From: RAM1 sp050247515
Lineage (GTDB): Bacteria; Pseudomonadota; Gammaproteobacteria; Burkholderiales; Burkholderiaceae_C
Assembly (NCBI GenBank): GCA_050247515.1
Contig: JBFWUB010000025.1
Location: forward strand, 1 to 64,000
Length of the DNA: 64,000 nt
Reading direction: 5' to 3'
Of this stretch, positions 17,263-24,582 are shown in pieces. Position 1 is the stretch's first letter; every line of letters begins with the position of its first letter. The notes beneath the pieces were generated by a model. It searched no databases. It had not been told where the DNA came from and saw only the letters and a program-made list of their open reading frames with translations. Both the position numbers and the translations under genes were made by a program.

Positions 17263-18378
17263 TTACGCGAACACGCCAGCGGTGTCCTGCATTCTTGCGG
17301 AGACTTCACCCAGGTGGTGCAGGGTATCCCCGAAAGTCATCTCCAGCTGGGTGAGCTTCTTGAAGTAGTGGCTGCCGATGTATTCGTCGGTCACGCCGAT
17401 ACCGCCGTGCAACTGCACGGACTGCTGGCCGATGAAACGGGCCGACACGCCGAGCTGGTACTTGGCGCGGGCCAGCGCCTGGCGGCGTTCGTCAGCCGGT
17501 GCATTGAGCTTCAGGCTGGCGTAATAGCTCATGGAGCGCGCCAGTTCCAGCTGCATCTTCATGTCGGCCACGCGGTGGCGCAGCGCCTGGAAGCTCGAAA
17601 TCACCACGCCAAACTGCTTGCGGGTGTTCATGTAATCGACCGTGATGGCCAGGGTCTTGTCCATCACGCCCACGCCTTCGGCGCAGGTGGCGGCAATGCC
17701 GATGTCCACCGCATGCTCCAGCGCCGTGAGGCCGTCCGTGGTGACCAATGTAGCGGGGGCACCGGCAAAACCGACTTCGGCGGCGCGGCTGCCATCCTGG
17801 GTGGCGTAGCCTCGGGTGGTGACGCCCTGTGCCGCGCGCTCCACCAGGAACAGCGCCATCTTGCCGCCGGCCATGGCCGGCACCAGGAATGCGTCGGCCT
17901 GGTCGCCCGCAGGCACCACGCTTTTGGCGCCGCTCACGGTCCAGCCGCTGCCCGTTTCGGTGGCTGCTGTGCTGCACACGTCCAGGCGGTAGCGGGCCTT
18001 GCGCTCCACATGGGCCAGCACCACCAGGGCCTCGCCGCTGGCGATGCGGCCCTGCCAGGCCTGCCTGACGGCCTGCGGTGCGTAGCCGCCGATCACCCCA
18101 CCGGCCATCAGCGCATGGGCAAAGGGCTCCAGCACGATGCCGCGGCCCAGTTCCTCCATCACCACCATGCCCTCGACCGGGCCCATCCCCAGGCCGCCGT
18201 CATCCTCGCTCACATACAGGCCGCACAGGCCCAGTTCGGCCAGCTCGCCATAGGCGGCGCGGTCAAAGCCACCTGCCTTGGCCGCCTGGTAACGGCGCTC
18301 GAAGGTGTAGGCCTTGTCCACCCATTTGCGCACCGCGTCGCGCAGCTGTTCCTGGTCGTCAGAAAAATCGAAATCCAT
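17263..18378 (-). CDS. acyl-CoA dehydrogenase family protein (subunit-like, 371 aa)
   Basis: 371 residues with an N-terminal helical domain, a middle beta domain and a C-terminal four-helix domain of the ACAD fold. Recognisable segments include MDFDFSDDQEQLRDAVRKWV at the start, TRKQFGVVISSFQALRHRVADM, and HGGIGVTDEYIGSHYFKKL near the end. It lies 30 bp downstream of a second ACAD gene on the same strand. Paired, dissimilar ACAD genes of this sort (as in steroid side-chain or pimelate/dicarboxylate degradation) often encode alpha2-beta2 heterotetramers. An FAD-dependent alpha,beta-dehydrogenation is expected; the substrate is not known. Confidence 0.87.
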   Translation of the reverse strand: MDFDFSDDQEQLRDAVRKWVDKAYTFERRYQAAKAGGFDRAAYGELAELGLCGLYVSEDDGGLGMGPVEGMVVMEELGRGIVLEPFAHALMAGGVIGGYAPQAVRQAWQGRIASGEALVVLAHVERKARYRLDVCSTAATETGSGWTVSGAKSVVPAGDQADAFLVPAMAGGKMALFLVERAAQGVTTRGYATQDGSRAAEVGFAGAPATLVTTDGLTALEHAVDIGIAATCAEGVGVMDKTLAITVDYMNTRKQFGVVISSFQALRHRVADMKMQLELARSMSYYASLKLNAPADERRQALARAKYQLGVSARFIGQQSVQLHGGIGVTDEYIGSHYFKKLTQLEMTFGDTLHHLGEVSARMQDTAGVFA

Positions 18379-18408
18379 GGTCTGTATCTCCTGCGTTCTT
18401 CGGGGGCA

Positions 18409-19587
18409 TCAGCCCAGGACCGTCTGCGCGACGATGTTGCGCTGCACTTCGTTGCTGCCGCCATAAATGGTGGTCTTGCGCAGGTTGAAAAACCGCGACG
18501 CCAGTGGCGCGCAGTGGGCCGCGCCCACGTGGTCGCCCTGCCAGCCGGCTTCCATGGCGTCCTGGATGAACGGCAGGCTGTAGGGGCCGGCGGCCAGCAT
18601 CATGAGTTCGCTGTAGCGCTGCTGGATCTCGCTGCCGCGGATCTTGAGCAGGCCGGCGATGTCCAGCGAGTTCTTGCCCGACTTTTCAGCCGACAGCACG
18701 CGCAGCACCAGCATTTCAAGCGCCACGATGTCCACTTCGAGCCTTGCAATCTCGTCGCGAAAGCGCATGTCGTCATACACGCCCTCGGCCTTGGCGATGC
18801 GCTTGAGCCGCTCCAGTTCGCGCTTGGAGCGGTTCACGTCGGCGATGTTGGTGCGCTCGTGGCTGAGCAGGTGCTTGGCGTAGGTCCAGCCCTTGTTTTC
18901 CTCGCCGATCAGGTTCTCCGCGGGCACTTCGACGTTGTCGAACCAGACCTCGTTCACCTCATGGCCGCCGTCCAGCATGATGATGGGGCGCACGGTGACG
19001 CCGGGCGACTTCATGTCCAGCAGCAGGAAGCTGATGCCCGTCTGGGGCTTGCCTTCATTGCTGGTGCGCACCAGGTTGAACATCCAGTCGCCGTACTGGC
19101 CCAGCGTGGTCCAGGTCTTCTGGCCGTTGACGATGTACTTGTCGCCCTTGCGCTCGGCGCGCGTCTTGAGCGACGCCAGGTCCGAGCCCGAGCCGGGCTC
19201 GCTGTAGCCCTGGCTCCACCAGACTTCGCCGCTGGCGATGCCGGGCAGGAAACGTTTTTGCTGCTCGGGCGTGCCAAACGCCATGATCACCGGCGCCACC
19301 ATGACCGGCCCGAACGGCACGACGCGGGGGGCACCAGCCAGCGCGCATTCTTCCTCGAACAAATGCTTTTGCACGGCGTTCCACCCGGGGCCGCCGAACT
19401 CCTTGGGCCAGCCGTGGCCGAGCCAGCCCTTCTTGCCAAGGATCTTGGCCCAGCTCTGCAGGTCGTCGCGGGACAGGTGCAGGTCGTTGAGCACCTTGTG
19501 CGAGATGTCCTTGGGCAGGTTGCCGTGGACCCAGGTGCGAATCTCTTCGCGGAATTTCTGTTCTTCAGGGGTGAATGCCAAATCCAT
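18409..19587 (-). CDS. acyl-CoA dehydrogenase family protein (partner subunit, 392 aa)
   Basis: 392 residues starting MDLAFTPEEQKFREEIRTWV. FAD/substrate-loop motifs include WWSQGYSEPGSGSDLASLKT and GQKTWTTLGQYGDWMFNLVRT, and the C-terminus has TTIYGGSNEVQRNIVAQTVLG. In classical ACADs the last motif is IYEGTNEIQ with the catalytic Glu; here Gly occupies that place, as is usual in one arm of this subfamily. It is first in a two-gene unit with the 371-aa ACAD. It faces away from nothing else: the DUF480 gene lies 27 bp upstream on the same strand, so all three may be cotranscribed. Confidence 0.88.
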   Translation of the reverse strand: MDLAFTPEEQKFREEIRTWVHGNLPKDISHKVLNDLHLSRDDLQSWAKILGKKGWLGHGWPKEFGGPGWNAVQKHLFEEECALAGAPRVVPFGPVMVAPVIMAFGTPEQQKRFLPGIASGEVWWSQGYSEPGSGSDLASLKTRAERKGDKYIVNGQKTWTTLGQYGDWMFNLVRTSNEGKPQTGISFLLLDMKSPGVTVRPIIMLDGGHEVNEVWFDNVEVPAENLIGEENKGWTYAKHLLSHERTNIADVNRSKRELERLKRIAKAEGVYDDMRFRDEIARLEVDIVALEMLVLRVLSAEKSGKNSLDIAGLLKIRGSEIQQRYSELMMLAAGPYSLPFIQDAMEAGWQGDHVGAAHCAPLASRFFNLRKTTIYGGSNEVQRNIVAQTVLG

Positions 19588-19613
19588 GGGGTTGTCTCCA
19601 GTGCTGCGTGAGT

Positions 19614-20318
19614 TTAAGCACGGTCGTTCGATTCGACATGTCCATGTGGTGACATATCCATGCCCAGTTGACGGAAAACGTCCTGCACTGCAGAACGAAG
19701 AACGGCCACTTCAGTTTCGAGCGCCTGGATGCGCGCCTGTAGCCGGCGGGTTTCATCCATCGGCAGGTCCGGGCTGGCGGTGACCGAAGCGGTTGGCGCC
19801 ACGGCCATGTCCACGGGACCGCACAGCAGGTGGGCCCAGCGCTGCTCGCGCGCGCCCGGCGCGCGCGGCAGCTTGGTCACCAGCGCACCGCCTTTGTCGT
19901 CGCTGCGTTCCTGCAGCTCGTCCAGGAAGGCGTCCACCGACGAAATGTCGGCAAACCGGTACCAGCGCTCGCTGTTGATGCGCAGTTCGCCCGCGGTTTG
20001 CGGCCCGCGCAGCATCAGCAGGCCCAGCAGCACGGCCGACTGCTCTGGCACGCCCAGCACGCGCTGGAAATTGTGCTCGTACCGGGCGACGCGGCTGCCG
20101 CTGGACTCAAACACCAGGCTGAGCTGTTTGAGCGAATCCAGTGCCTGCTGTACCTCGGTGTCGCCCAGGTTCATCAGCGGGTCGCGGCTGGTCTTCTGGT
20201 TGCAGCCGGACACCACCATGTTCAGTGTCAGGGGGTAGCTGTCGGGCACCGTGCGGGCTTTTTCCATGAGCGTGGCCAGCACGCGGGCCTCCACGGCCGA
20301 GAGATGTCGCAAAGTCAT
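19614..20318 (-). CDS. DUF480 / YceH family protein
   Basis: 234 residues. The N-terminus (LSAVEARVLATLMEKARTVPDSYPLT) is the diagnostic DUF480 opening, and the fold is two winged-helix domains (first ~1-80, second ~85-165). A C-terminal ~45-residue extension contains a coiled-coil-like segment (TRRLQARIQALETEVAVLRS) and a polar tail with His. YceH function is not established. Its ATG and that of purN on the other strand are separated by only 12 bases, so the promoter of each gene must lie inside, or very close to, the other coding region. Confidence 0.9.
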   Translation of the reverse strand: MTLRHLSAVEARVLATLMEKARTVPDSYPLTLNMVVSGCNQKTSRDPLMNLGDTEVQQALDSLKQLSLVFESSGSRVARYEHNFQRVLGVPEQSAVLLGLLMLRGPQTAGELRINSERWYRFADISSVDAFLDELQERSDDKGGALVTKLPRAPGAREQRWAHLLCGPVDMAVAPTASVTASPDLPMDETRRLQARIQALETEVAVLRSAVQDVFRQLGMDMSPHGHVESNDRA

Positions 20319-20330
20319 AATTCCGTCCGA

Positions 20331-20912
20331 ATGAAAAACATCGTGATTCTGATCTCAGGCAGCGGCTCCAACATGGCGGCCATCGTGCGCACCGCGCAGC
20401 GCGACAACTGGCGCAAGGCCTTTGGCGCCCAGGTGGCAGCGGTTATCAGCAACCGGCCCGATGCCCAGGGCCTGGCCGTGGCGCGGGAACACCTGATTGC
20501 CACCGAGGTGGTGGACCACAAGCGCTTTGCCACGCGCGAGGCGTTTGATGCCGAACTGGCCACGGTGATCGACCGGCGCCAGCCGACGCTGGTGGTGTTG
20601 GCCGGTTTCATGCGCATCCTGACGCCCGGGTTCGTGGCGCGCTATGAAGGGCGGCTGGTCAACATCCATCCGTCCTTGTTGCCTGCCTTTGCAGGGCTCA
20701 ACACGCATCAACGCGCCATCGACGCCGGCTGCCGGGTGGCCGGAGCGACCGTTCACCGGGTAACGCCCGAACTGGACCATGGGCCCATCCTGGCGCAGGC
20801 AGCGGTGCCGGTGCTGCCTGGCGATACGGCGCAGACGTTGGGTGAACGGGTGCTGACGCAGGAGCACCTGATGTACCCGCGTGCCATCGCGGCGCTGCTG
20901 CAGGGCTCATGA
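20331..20912 (+). CDS. purN: phosphoribosylglycinamide formyltransferase 1
   Basis: 193 residues from the ATG at 20331 (MKNIVILISGSGSN); the same frame stays open far upstream but antisense to DUF480. The phosphate-binding loop SGSGSNMAAI is at 9-18. The formyl-transfer region shows AGFMRILTPGFV, NIHPSLLPAF and, further on, HQRAIDAGCRVAGATVHRVTPELDHGP in overlapping pieces, with the catalytic Asn-His-Asp set intact. It transfers the formyl group of 10-formyl-THF to GAR in purine synthesis. Its stop codon abuts the stop of the convergent DUF1653 gene (20909/20910). Confidence 0.95.
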   Translation: MKNIVILISGSGSNMAAIVRTAQRDNWRKAFGAQVAAVISNRPDAQGLAVAREHLIATEVVDHKRFATREAFDAELATVIDRRQPTLVVLAGFMRILTPGFVARYEGRLVNIHPSLLPAFAGLNTHQRAIDAGCRVAGATVHRVTPELDHGPILAQAAVPVLPGDTAQTLGERVLTQEHLMYPRAIAALLQGS

Positions 20913-21149
20913 GGCATCCACCCGCGCAAAGCGGGGCTGGCGCACGCCGTCAATGATGACCTCTTCATTGAACATGGCCGCCGGGCGTACCCACAGGCCC
21001 TGGGCGCCGTACAGGGCGCGGTACAGCGTCATGGGCTCCAGTGTTTCACTGTGCCGCACGGTTCCGATCACCTCGTAGGGCAGGCCCTTGTAGTGGCGGT
21101 AGCGGCCGGGCGGGGTATCGATCAGTGGGGGCAGGTCGGCGTCGCTCAT
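20907..21149 (-). CDS. DUF1653 domain protein
   Basis: 80 residues from the ATG at 21147-21149 (MSDADLPPLIDTPPGRYRHY). The longer open frame on this strand, up to 22550, is antisense to the methyltransferase gene and rejected. The conserved DUF1653 segments are GRYRHYKGLPYEVIG, HSETLEPMTLYRALY and GLWVRPAAMFNEEV. Such proteins are small, beta-rich and of unknown function. It sits 36 bp from the divergent RsmB-like methyltransferase start. Confidence 0.88.
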   Translation of the reverse strand: MSDADLPPLIDTPPGRYRHYKGLPYEVIGTVRHSETLEPMTLYRALYGAQGLWVRPAAMFNEEVIIDGVRQPRFARVDAS

Positions 21150-21185
21150 GGGCAGGCAGGTGAAGTGAGGTGGGACAATACGCGC

Positions 21186-22457
21186 ATGCATCCTAAAGCC
21201 CTGCTCGACGCCTGTGCCGAGCTCGTCGCGCTCACCCTGCGGTTTGAGCACCCCGCCGATTCCGTCGTTTCGCGCTACTTCCGTGACCACCGCTCGCTGG
21301 GGCCGCGCGAACGCGCAACCCTGGCCGAGACCGTTTACACCGTGCTGCGCAAGAAGCTGTTGTTTGACCACATGGCGCCGTCCGGCAGCGGTCCGAAAGA
21401 GCGGCGCCTGGCGATCCTGGGCTTTCACGGTCCGCGCGACTTCCTCAAAAGCGCCCTGAGCGACCAGGAAAAAAACTGGCTGGACCAGTGCGACAGCATC
21501 CGTCCCGCCGACCTGATGGAGCGGCACCGCCATAACCTGCCTGAATGGCTGGTACAGCCGCTCAAAGACCAGCTCGGTGACGGTTTCTGGCCGCTGGTGG
21601 ACACGCTGAGCCAGAGCGCGCCGCTGGACCTGCGGGTGAACGCGTTGAACGCCAAGCGGGCCGATGTGCAAAAGGAGCTCAAGCAGGCGGGCATTGCGTC
21701 CGTTCCCACGCCTTATTCGCCCTGGGGCCTGCGCATAGAAGGCAAGCCGCCGCTGGCGAAGCTGGACGCCTTTACCCGTGGCGCCATTGAAGTGCAGGAC
21801 GAGGGATCGCAGCTGCTGGCCCTGCTGCTGGACGCCAAGCGCGGCGAGATGGTGGTGGACTTCTGCGCCGGCGCCGGCGGCAAGACGCTGGCCATTGGTG
21901 CCGCCATGCGCAACACCGGCCGCCTGTATGCGTTTGACACCTCCGCGCACCGGCTGGACGCGCTCAAGCCCCGCCTGGCGCGCAGCGGCCTGTCCAACGT
22001 GCACCCGGCGGCCATTGCGCATGAGCGTGACGACCGCGTCAAGCGGCTGGCCGGCAAGATCGACCGCGTGCTGGTGGATGCGCCGTGTTCGGGCCTGGGC
22101 ACGCTGCGCCGCAACCCGGACCTGAAATGGCGCCAGTCGCCCAAGTCGGTGGAGGAACTCGTGGCCAAGCAGACCGCGATCCTGCAAAGCGCTGCCCGCC
22201 TGCTCAAGCCGGGTGGGCGGCTGGTGTATGCCACCTGCAGCGTGCTGCCCCAGGAAAACGAGGCCATCGCCCAGGCATTCACTGCCGCCAACCCGGACTT
22301 CACCCCGGTGATGGCCGGCAACGCGCTGGCGCAGCTGAAGGTGGAGGGCGCCGCCGGGCTTTGCAGCGGCGGTGAATCCGGGGGCACATTTCTGCGTTTG
22401 TGGCCGCATCTGCATGCAACAGACGGTTTTTTCGCTGCGTTGTGGACCCGAAACTGA
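21186..22457 (+). CDS. RsmB/NOP-family RNA m5C methyltransferase
   Basis: 423 residues from the ATG at 21186. An N-terminal NusB-like helical region (~1-130) precedes the SAM-binding domain. SAM motif I is VVDFCAGAGGKTLAIGAA, the first catalytic Cys is in DAPCSGLGTLRRNPDLKW and the second in YATCSVLPQENE, both in the RsmB arrangement. RsmB methylates C967 of 16S rRNA, but the NusB-like part here is divergent and this may be an RsmB paralogue. It acts in the cytoplasm on RNA. No neighbour clarifies the target. Confidence 0.88.
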   Translation: MHPKALLDACAELVALTLRFEHPADSVVSRYFRDHRSLGPRERATLAETVYTVLRKKLLFDHMAPSGSGPKERRLAILGFHGPRDFLKSALSDQEKNWLDQCDSIRPADLMERHRHNLPEWLVQPLKDQLGDGFWPLVDTLSQSAPLDLRVNALNAKRADVQKELKQAGIASVPTPYSPWGLRIEGKPPLAKLDAFTRGAIEVQDEGSQLLALLLDAKRGEMVVDFCAGAGGKTLAIGAAMRNTGRLYAFDTSAHRLDALKPRLARSGLSNVHPAAIAHERDDRVKRLAGKIDRVLVDAPCSGLGTLRRNPDLKWRQSPKSVEELVAKQTAILQSAARLLKPGGRLVYATCSVLPQENEAIAQAFTAANPDFTPVMAGNALAQLKVEGAAGLCSGGESGGTFLRLWPHLHATDGFFAALWTRN

Positions 22458-22501
22458 GTCAAAAGGCCAGCCGGAGCAGAAAAGGAGGGGTAAACCTCTG
22501 G

Positions 22502-22510
22502 TTATCCACA
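22502..22510 (+). promoter_or_regulatory. perfect DnaA box
   Basis: TTATCCACA matches the high-affinity DnaA-binding nonamer exactly. It is a single site in the 144-bp leader of the desaturase gene, with no AT-rich unwinding element or box cluster, so it is not an origin. It may be fortuitous or may link the gene to DnaA. Confidence 0.4.
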
Positions 22511-22601
22511 ACTTATACAGACCCCCCGGCTTTAGAATGCTTGCAAACACTCCATAGCAACACCACCTTGGCGTCGTTATCCCCTTTAGAGATTGAATTC
22601 A

Positions 22602-23816
22602 ATGCTACTTCCTGACTGGGCCGTGCTGAACGCGGCAATCGACTGGCTGGCCCATGGCCTGTGGGATCTGACCTGGTGGCAGATCGTCCTGTACACCCTG
22701 GTGACCACGCACCTGACCATCATGGGCGTCACCATCTTTCTGCACCGTGCGCAGTCGCACCGCGCCCTGGAACTGGGCCCGATCCCTTCACACTTCTTCC
22801 GCTTCTGGCTCTGGCTGGGCACGGGCATGGTGACCAAGGAGTTCGTGGCCATCCATCGCAAGCACCACGCCAAGGTCGAAACCGAAGAAGACCCGCACAG
22901 CCCGCAGACACGTGGCCTGAAGAAGCTGCTGCTCGAAGGCACCGAGCTGTACCGCGCCGAATCCAAAAACATGGAAACCATGGCCAAGTACGGCTACGGC
23001 ACGCCGGACGACTGGATCGAACGCAACCTGTACACCCGCTATTCCTGGCAGGGTGTGGGCCTGATGCTCATCCTCAACCTGGCGCTGTTCGGTGCTATCG
23101 GCCTGGTTGTATGGGCTGTGCAAATGGCGTGGATCCCGGTCATGGCCACTGGCGTGATCAACGGCATAGGTCATTACTGGGGCTACCGCAACTTTGAATC
23201 CGCCGATGCCAGCACCAACGTGAGCATCTGGGGCATCATCATCGGCGGCGAAGAGCTGCACAACAACCACCACACCTATCCCACGTCGGCGCGCTTCTCG
23301 GTCAAGCCGTATGAATTTGACATCGGCTGGATGTATATCAGCCTGATGCAGAAGATCGGCTGGGCCAGGGTCAAGAAGACGCCGCCCAAACTTCAACTGG
23401 GCGCCATCAAGCCCGTGGCCGATGAAAAGACGCTGGAGGCACTGATCGCCAACCGCTATGAAGTGATGGCTGGCTACGCCCGTGAAATGCGCCGTGTCTG
23501 CAAGGCAGAAATTGAATCCATCAAGGCCAAGCAAGGCGACCTGTCGTTGCTCGAGACCGCCAAACGCTGGCTGCACCGTGACGAAGAGAAGGTGCCGGCC
23601 ACGGCCCTGCCGCAGCTGGCCCAGGCCCGCGCCGCCCACCCGGTGCTGGACAAGATGGTGACCATGCGCGAAGAGCTGCGCCAGATGTGGCTGAACACCA
23701 GCCATTCGCGCGAACAGCTCGCTGCCGACCTGCAGGCCTGGTGCCGCCGCGCCGAAGAAAGCGGCATTGCCCAGTTGCAGCAGTTCTCGATGCGCCTCCG
23801 TTCAGCCCACGCCTGA
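22602..23816 (+). CDS. membrane fatty-acid desaturase (delta-9 type)
   Basis: 404 residues from the ATG at 22602; a TTG nine bases earlier is a less likely start. The three histidine boxes of acyl-CoA/acyl-lipid desaturases are complete: HRAQSH, HRKHH and HNNHH. Four hydrophobic segments surround them (for example ILYTLVTTHLTIMGVTIFL). The C-terminal ~130 residues are a long charged helical extension (EEKVPATALPQLAQARAAHP...) beyond the catalytic core. It introduces a double bond into membrane fatty acids using O2 and a di-iron centre. It ends at a strong terminator. Confidence 0.93.
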   Translation: MLLPDWAVLNAAIDWLAHGLWDLTWWQIVLYTLVTTHLTIMGVTIFLHRAQSHRALELGPIPSHFFRFWLWLGTGMVTKEFVAIHRKHHAKVETEEDPHSPQTRGLKKLLLEGTELYRAESKNMETMAKYGYGTPDDWIERNLYTRYSWQGVGLMLILNLALFGAIGLVVWAVQMAWIPVMATGVINGIGHYWGYRNFESADASTNVSIWGIIIGGEELHNNHHTYPTSARFSVKPYEFDIGWMYISLMQKIGWARVKKTPPKLQLGAIKPVADEKTLEALIANRYEVMAGYAREMRRVCKAEIESIKAKQGDLSLLETAKRWLHRDEEKVPATALPQLAQARAAHPVLDKMVTMREELRQMWLNTSHSREQLAADLQAWCRRAEESGIAQLQQFSMRLRSAHA

Positions 23817-23835
23817 ACGAGCGGCACCCACCAAG

Positions 23836-23865
23836 TAAAAAGCCACCGCATGCGGTGGCTTTTTT
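23836..23865. terminator. bidirectional Rho-independent terminator
   Basis: A 20-bp perfect palindrome AGCCACCGCATGCGGTGGCT (23841-23860) is flanked by an A-run on the left and six T on the right. It terminates the desaturase transcript and could also stop the rpmB-rpmG transcript from the other side. Confidence 0.92.
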
Positions 23866-23873
23866 GTTCCAGT

Positions 23874-23955
23874 GCCATCGCGGAACCGTCTTCGCCGGGC
23901 CGCTGATGGCGCCCCCTGGGGGGGGGAGGCGGCCAGAGGCCGCTTCGGGGGGGGG
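23874..23955 (-). repeat. three-hairpin intergenic repeat, copy 2
   Basis: Abuts the rpmG stop codon. Stems are GCGGCC-AGA-GGCCGC, a C/G-run stem, and a hairpin closed by GCCATC/GATGGC (23874-23879 with 23905-23910). The closing pairs differ from copies 1 and 3 but remain complementary. Confidence 0.75.
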
Positions 23956-24126
23956 TTACTTCAGTTTCGTCTCTTTGTACTCGACATGCTTGCGAGCCTT
24001 GGGATCAAACTTCATGATCGCCATTTTTTCGGGCATGGTTTTCTTGTTCTTGCTGGTGGTGTAGAAGTGGCCGGTACCCGCGGTGGATTCCAGCTTGATT
24101 TTTTCGCGTCCGCCTTTGCTTGCCAT
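23956..24126 (-). CDS. rpmG: 50S ribosomal protein L33
   Basis: 56 residues (MASKGGREKIKLESTAGTGH...KHVEYKETKLK), exactly the usual L33 length. It has the conserved FYTTSKNK and KFDPKARKHV segments. The zinc Cys pairs of the C+ form are absent, so it is the Cys-free type. The start ATG is at 24124-24126, with a ribosome-binding site GGAGCACCATC just upstream. It follows rpmB by 17 bp in an rpmB-rpmG operon and ends against a three-hairpin repeat. Confidence 0.97.
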   Translation of the reverse strand: MASKGGREKIKLESTAGTGHFYTTSKNKKTMPEKMAIMKFDPKARKHVEYKETKLK

Positions 24127-24143
24127 GATGGTGCTCCTTCGGA

Positions 24144-24377
24144 TTAGGCTTGGCCGCGTGCACGCAGGTCTGCGAGCACGGCATCGATGCCGTTCTTGTC
24201 GATCAGGCGCAGTGCAGCGCTGGAAACACGCAGGCGAACCCAGCGGTTTTCCGTCTCGACCCAGAAACGGCGGTATTGCAGGTTCGGCAGGAACCGGCGC
24301 TTGGTTTTGTTGTTGGCGTGGGAAACATTGTTTCCGACCATGGGGCCTTTGCCCGTGATGTCGCAGACGCGTGCCAT
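24144..24377 (-). CDS. rpmB: 50S ribosomal protein L28
   Basis: 77 residues from the ATG at 24375-24377 (MARVCDITGKGPMVGNNVSH), with AAGGAG before it. Conserved features are HANNKTKRRFLPNLQ and RFWVETENRWVRLRVS. Length and sequence are those of a standard bacterial L28. It is the first gene of rpmB-rpmG, read from a promoter with a perfect TATAAT at 24472-24477. Confidence 0.97.
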   Translation of the reverse strand: MARVCDITGKGPMVGNNVSHANNKTKRRFLPNLQYRRFWVETENRWVRLRVSSAALRLIDKNGIDAVLADLRARGQA

Positions 24378-24471
24378 AAGCACTCCTTGAAACCGGCGGT
24401 CACATCCCGTGAGCGCCTCACCTCGCCCTGACGGGGGCGGTAACCGGCCGGGAAACCCAGCAAAGCCAAAG

Positions 24472-24495
24472 ATTATAGCCCGGAAGGCTTTGCAA
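24472..24495 (-). promoter_or_regulatory. likely promoter of rpmB-rpmG
   Basis: On the minus strand a perfect -10 TATAAT (24477 to 24472) lies about 95 bases before the rpmB start. A weak -35 (TGGCTT or nearby) is 16 bases upstream. An 8-bp perfect inverted repeat GCAAAGCC (24460-24467) / GGCTTTGC (24486-24493) flanks the -10. Confidence 0.55.
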
Positions 24496-24501
24496 GCCAG
24501 T

Positions 24502-24582
24502 GCCGCCGCGTAATCGGCTTCGCCGGGCCGCTGGCGGCGCCCCCTTGAGGGGGAGGCGGCCGTCAGGCCGCTTCGGGGGTGG
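24502..24582 (-). repeat. three-hairpin intergenic repeat, copy 3 (overlaps trxB end)
   Basis: Stems are GCGGCC-GTCA-GGCCGC, CCCCCTTGAGGGGG, and a hairpin closed by GCCGCC/GGCGGC (24502-24507 with 24533-24538). The trxB stop (24563-24565) lies inside the first stem loop, so the repeat encodes the last residues of TrxB. Confidence 0.75.

Noticed and set aside
15616..19611. A 1,331-codon plus-strand frame across the lipase and acyl-CoA dehydrogenase genes
   Set aside because: It is fully antisense to three genes with clear family motifs, and its translation is compositionally biased (His, Gln, Ala, Arg).
19830..20330. 167-codon upstream extension of purN
   Set aside because: It is antisense to DUF480; PurN's conserved N-terminus starts exactly at the ATG at 20331.
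21150..22550. N-terminal extension of the DUF1653 gene to 547 codons
   Set aside because: The extra 467 codons are antisense to the RsmB-like gene. The ATG at 21147-21149 gives the family's normal 80-residue length.
22458..22601. Possible replication origin around the DnaA box
   Set aside because: Only one box, no AT-rich unwinding region, and no dnaA/dnaN/parAB genes nearby.
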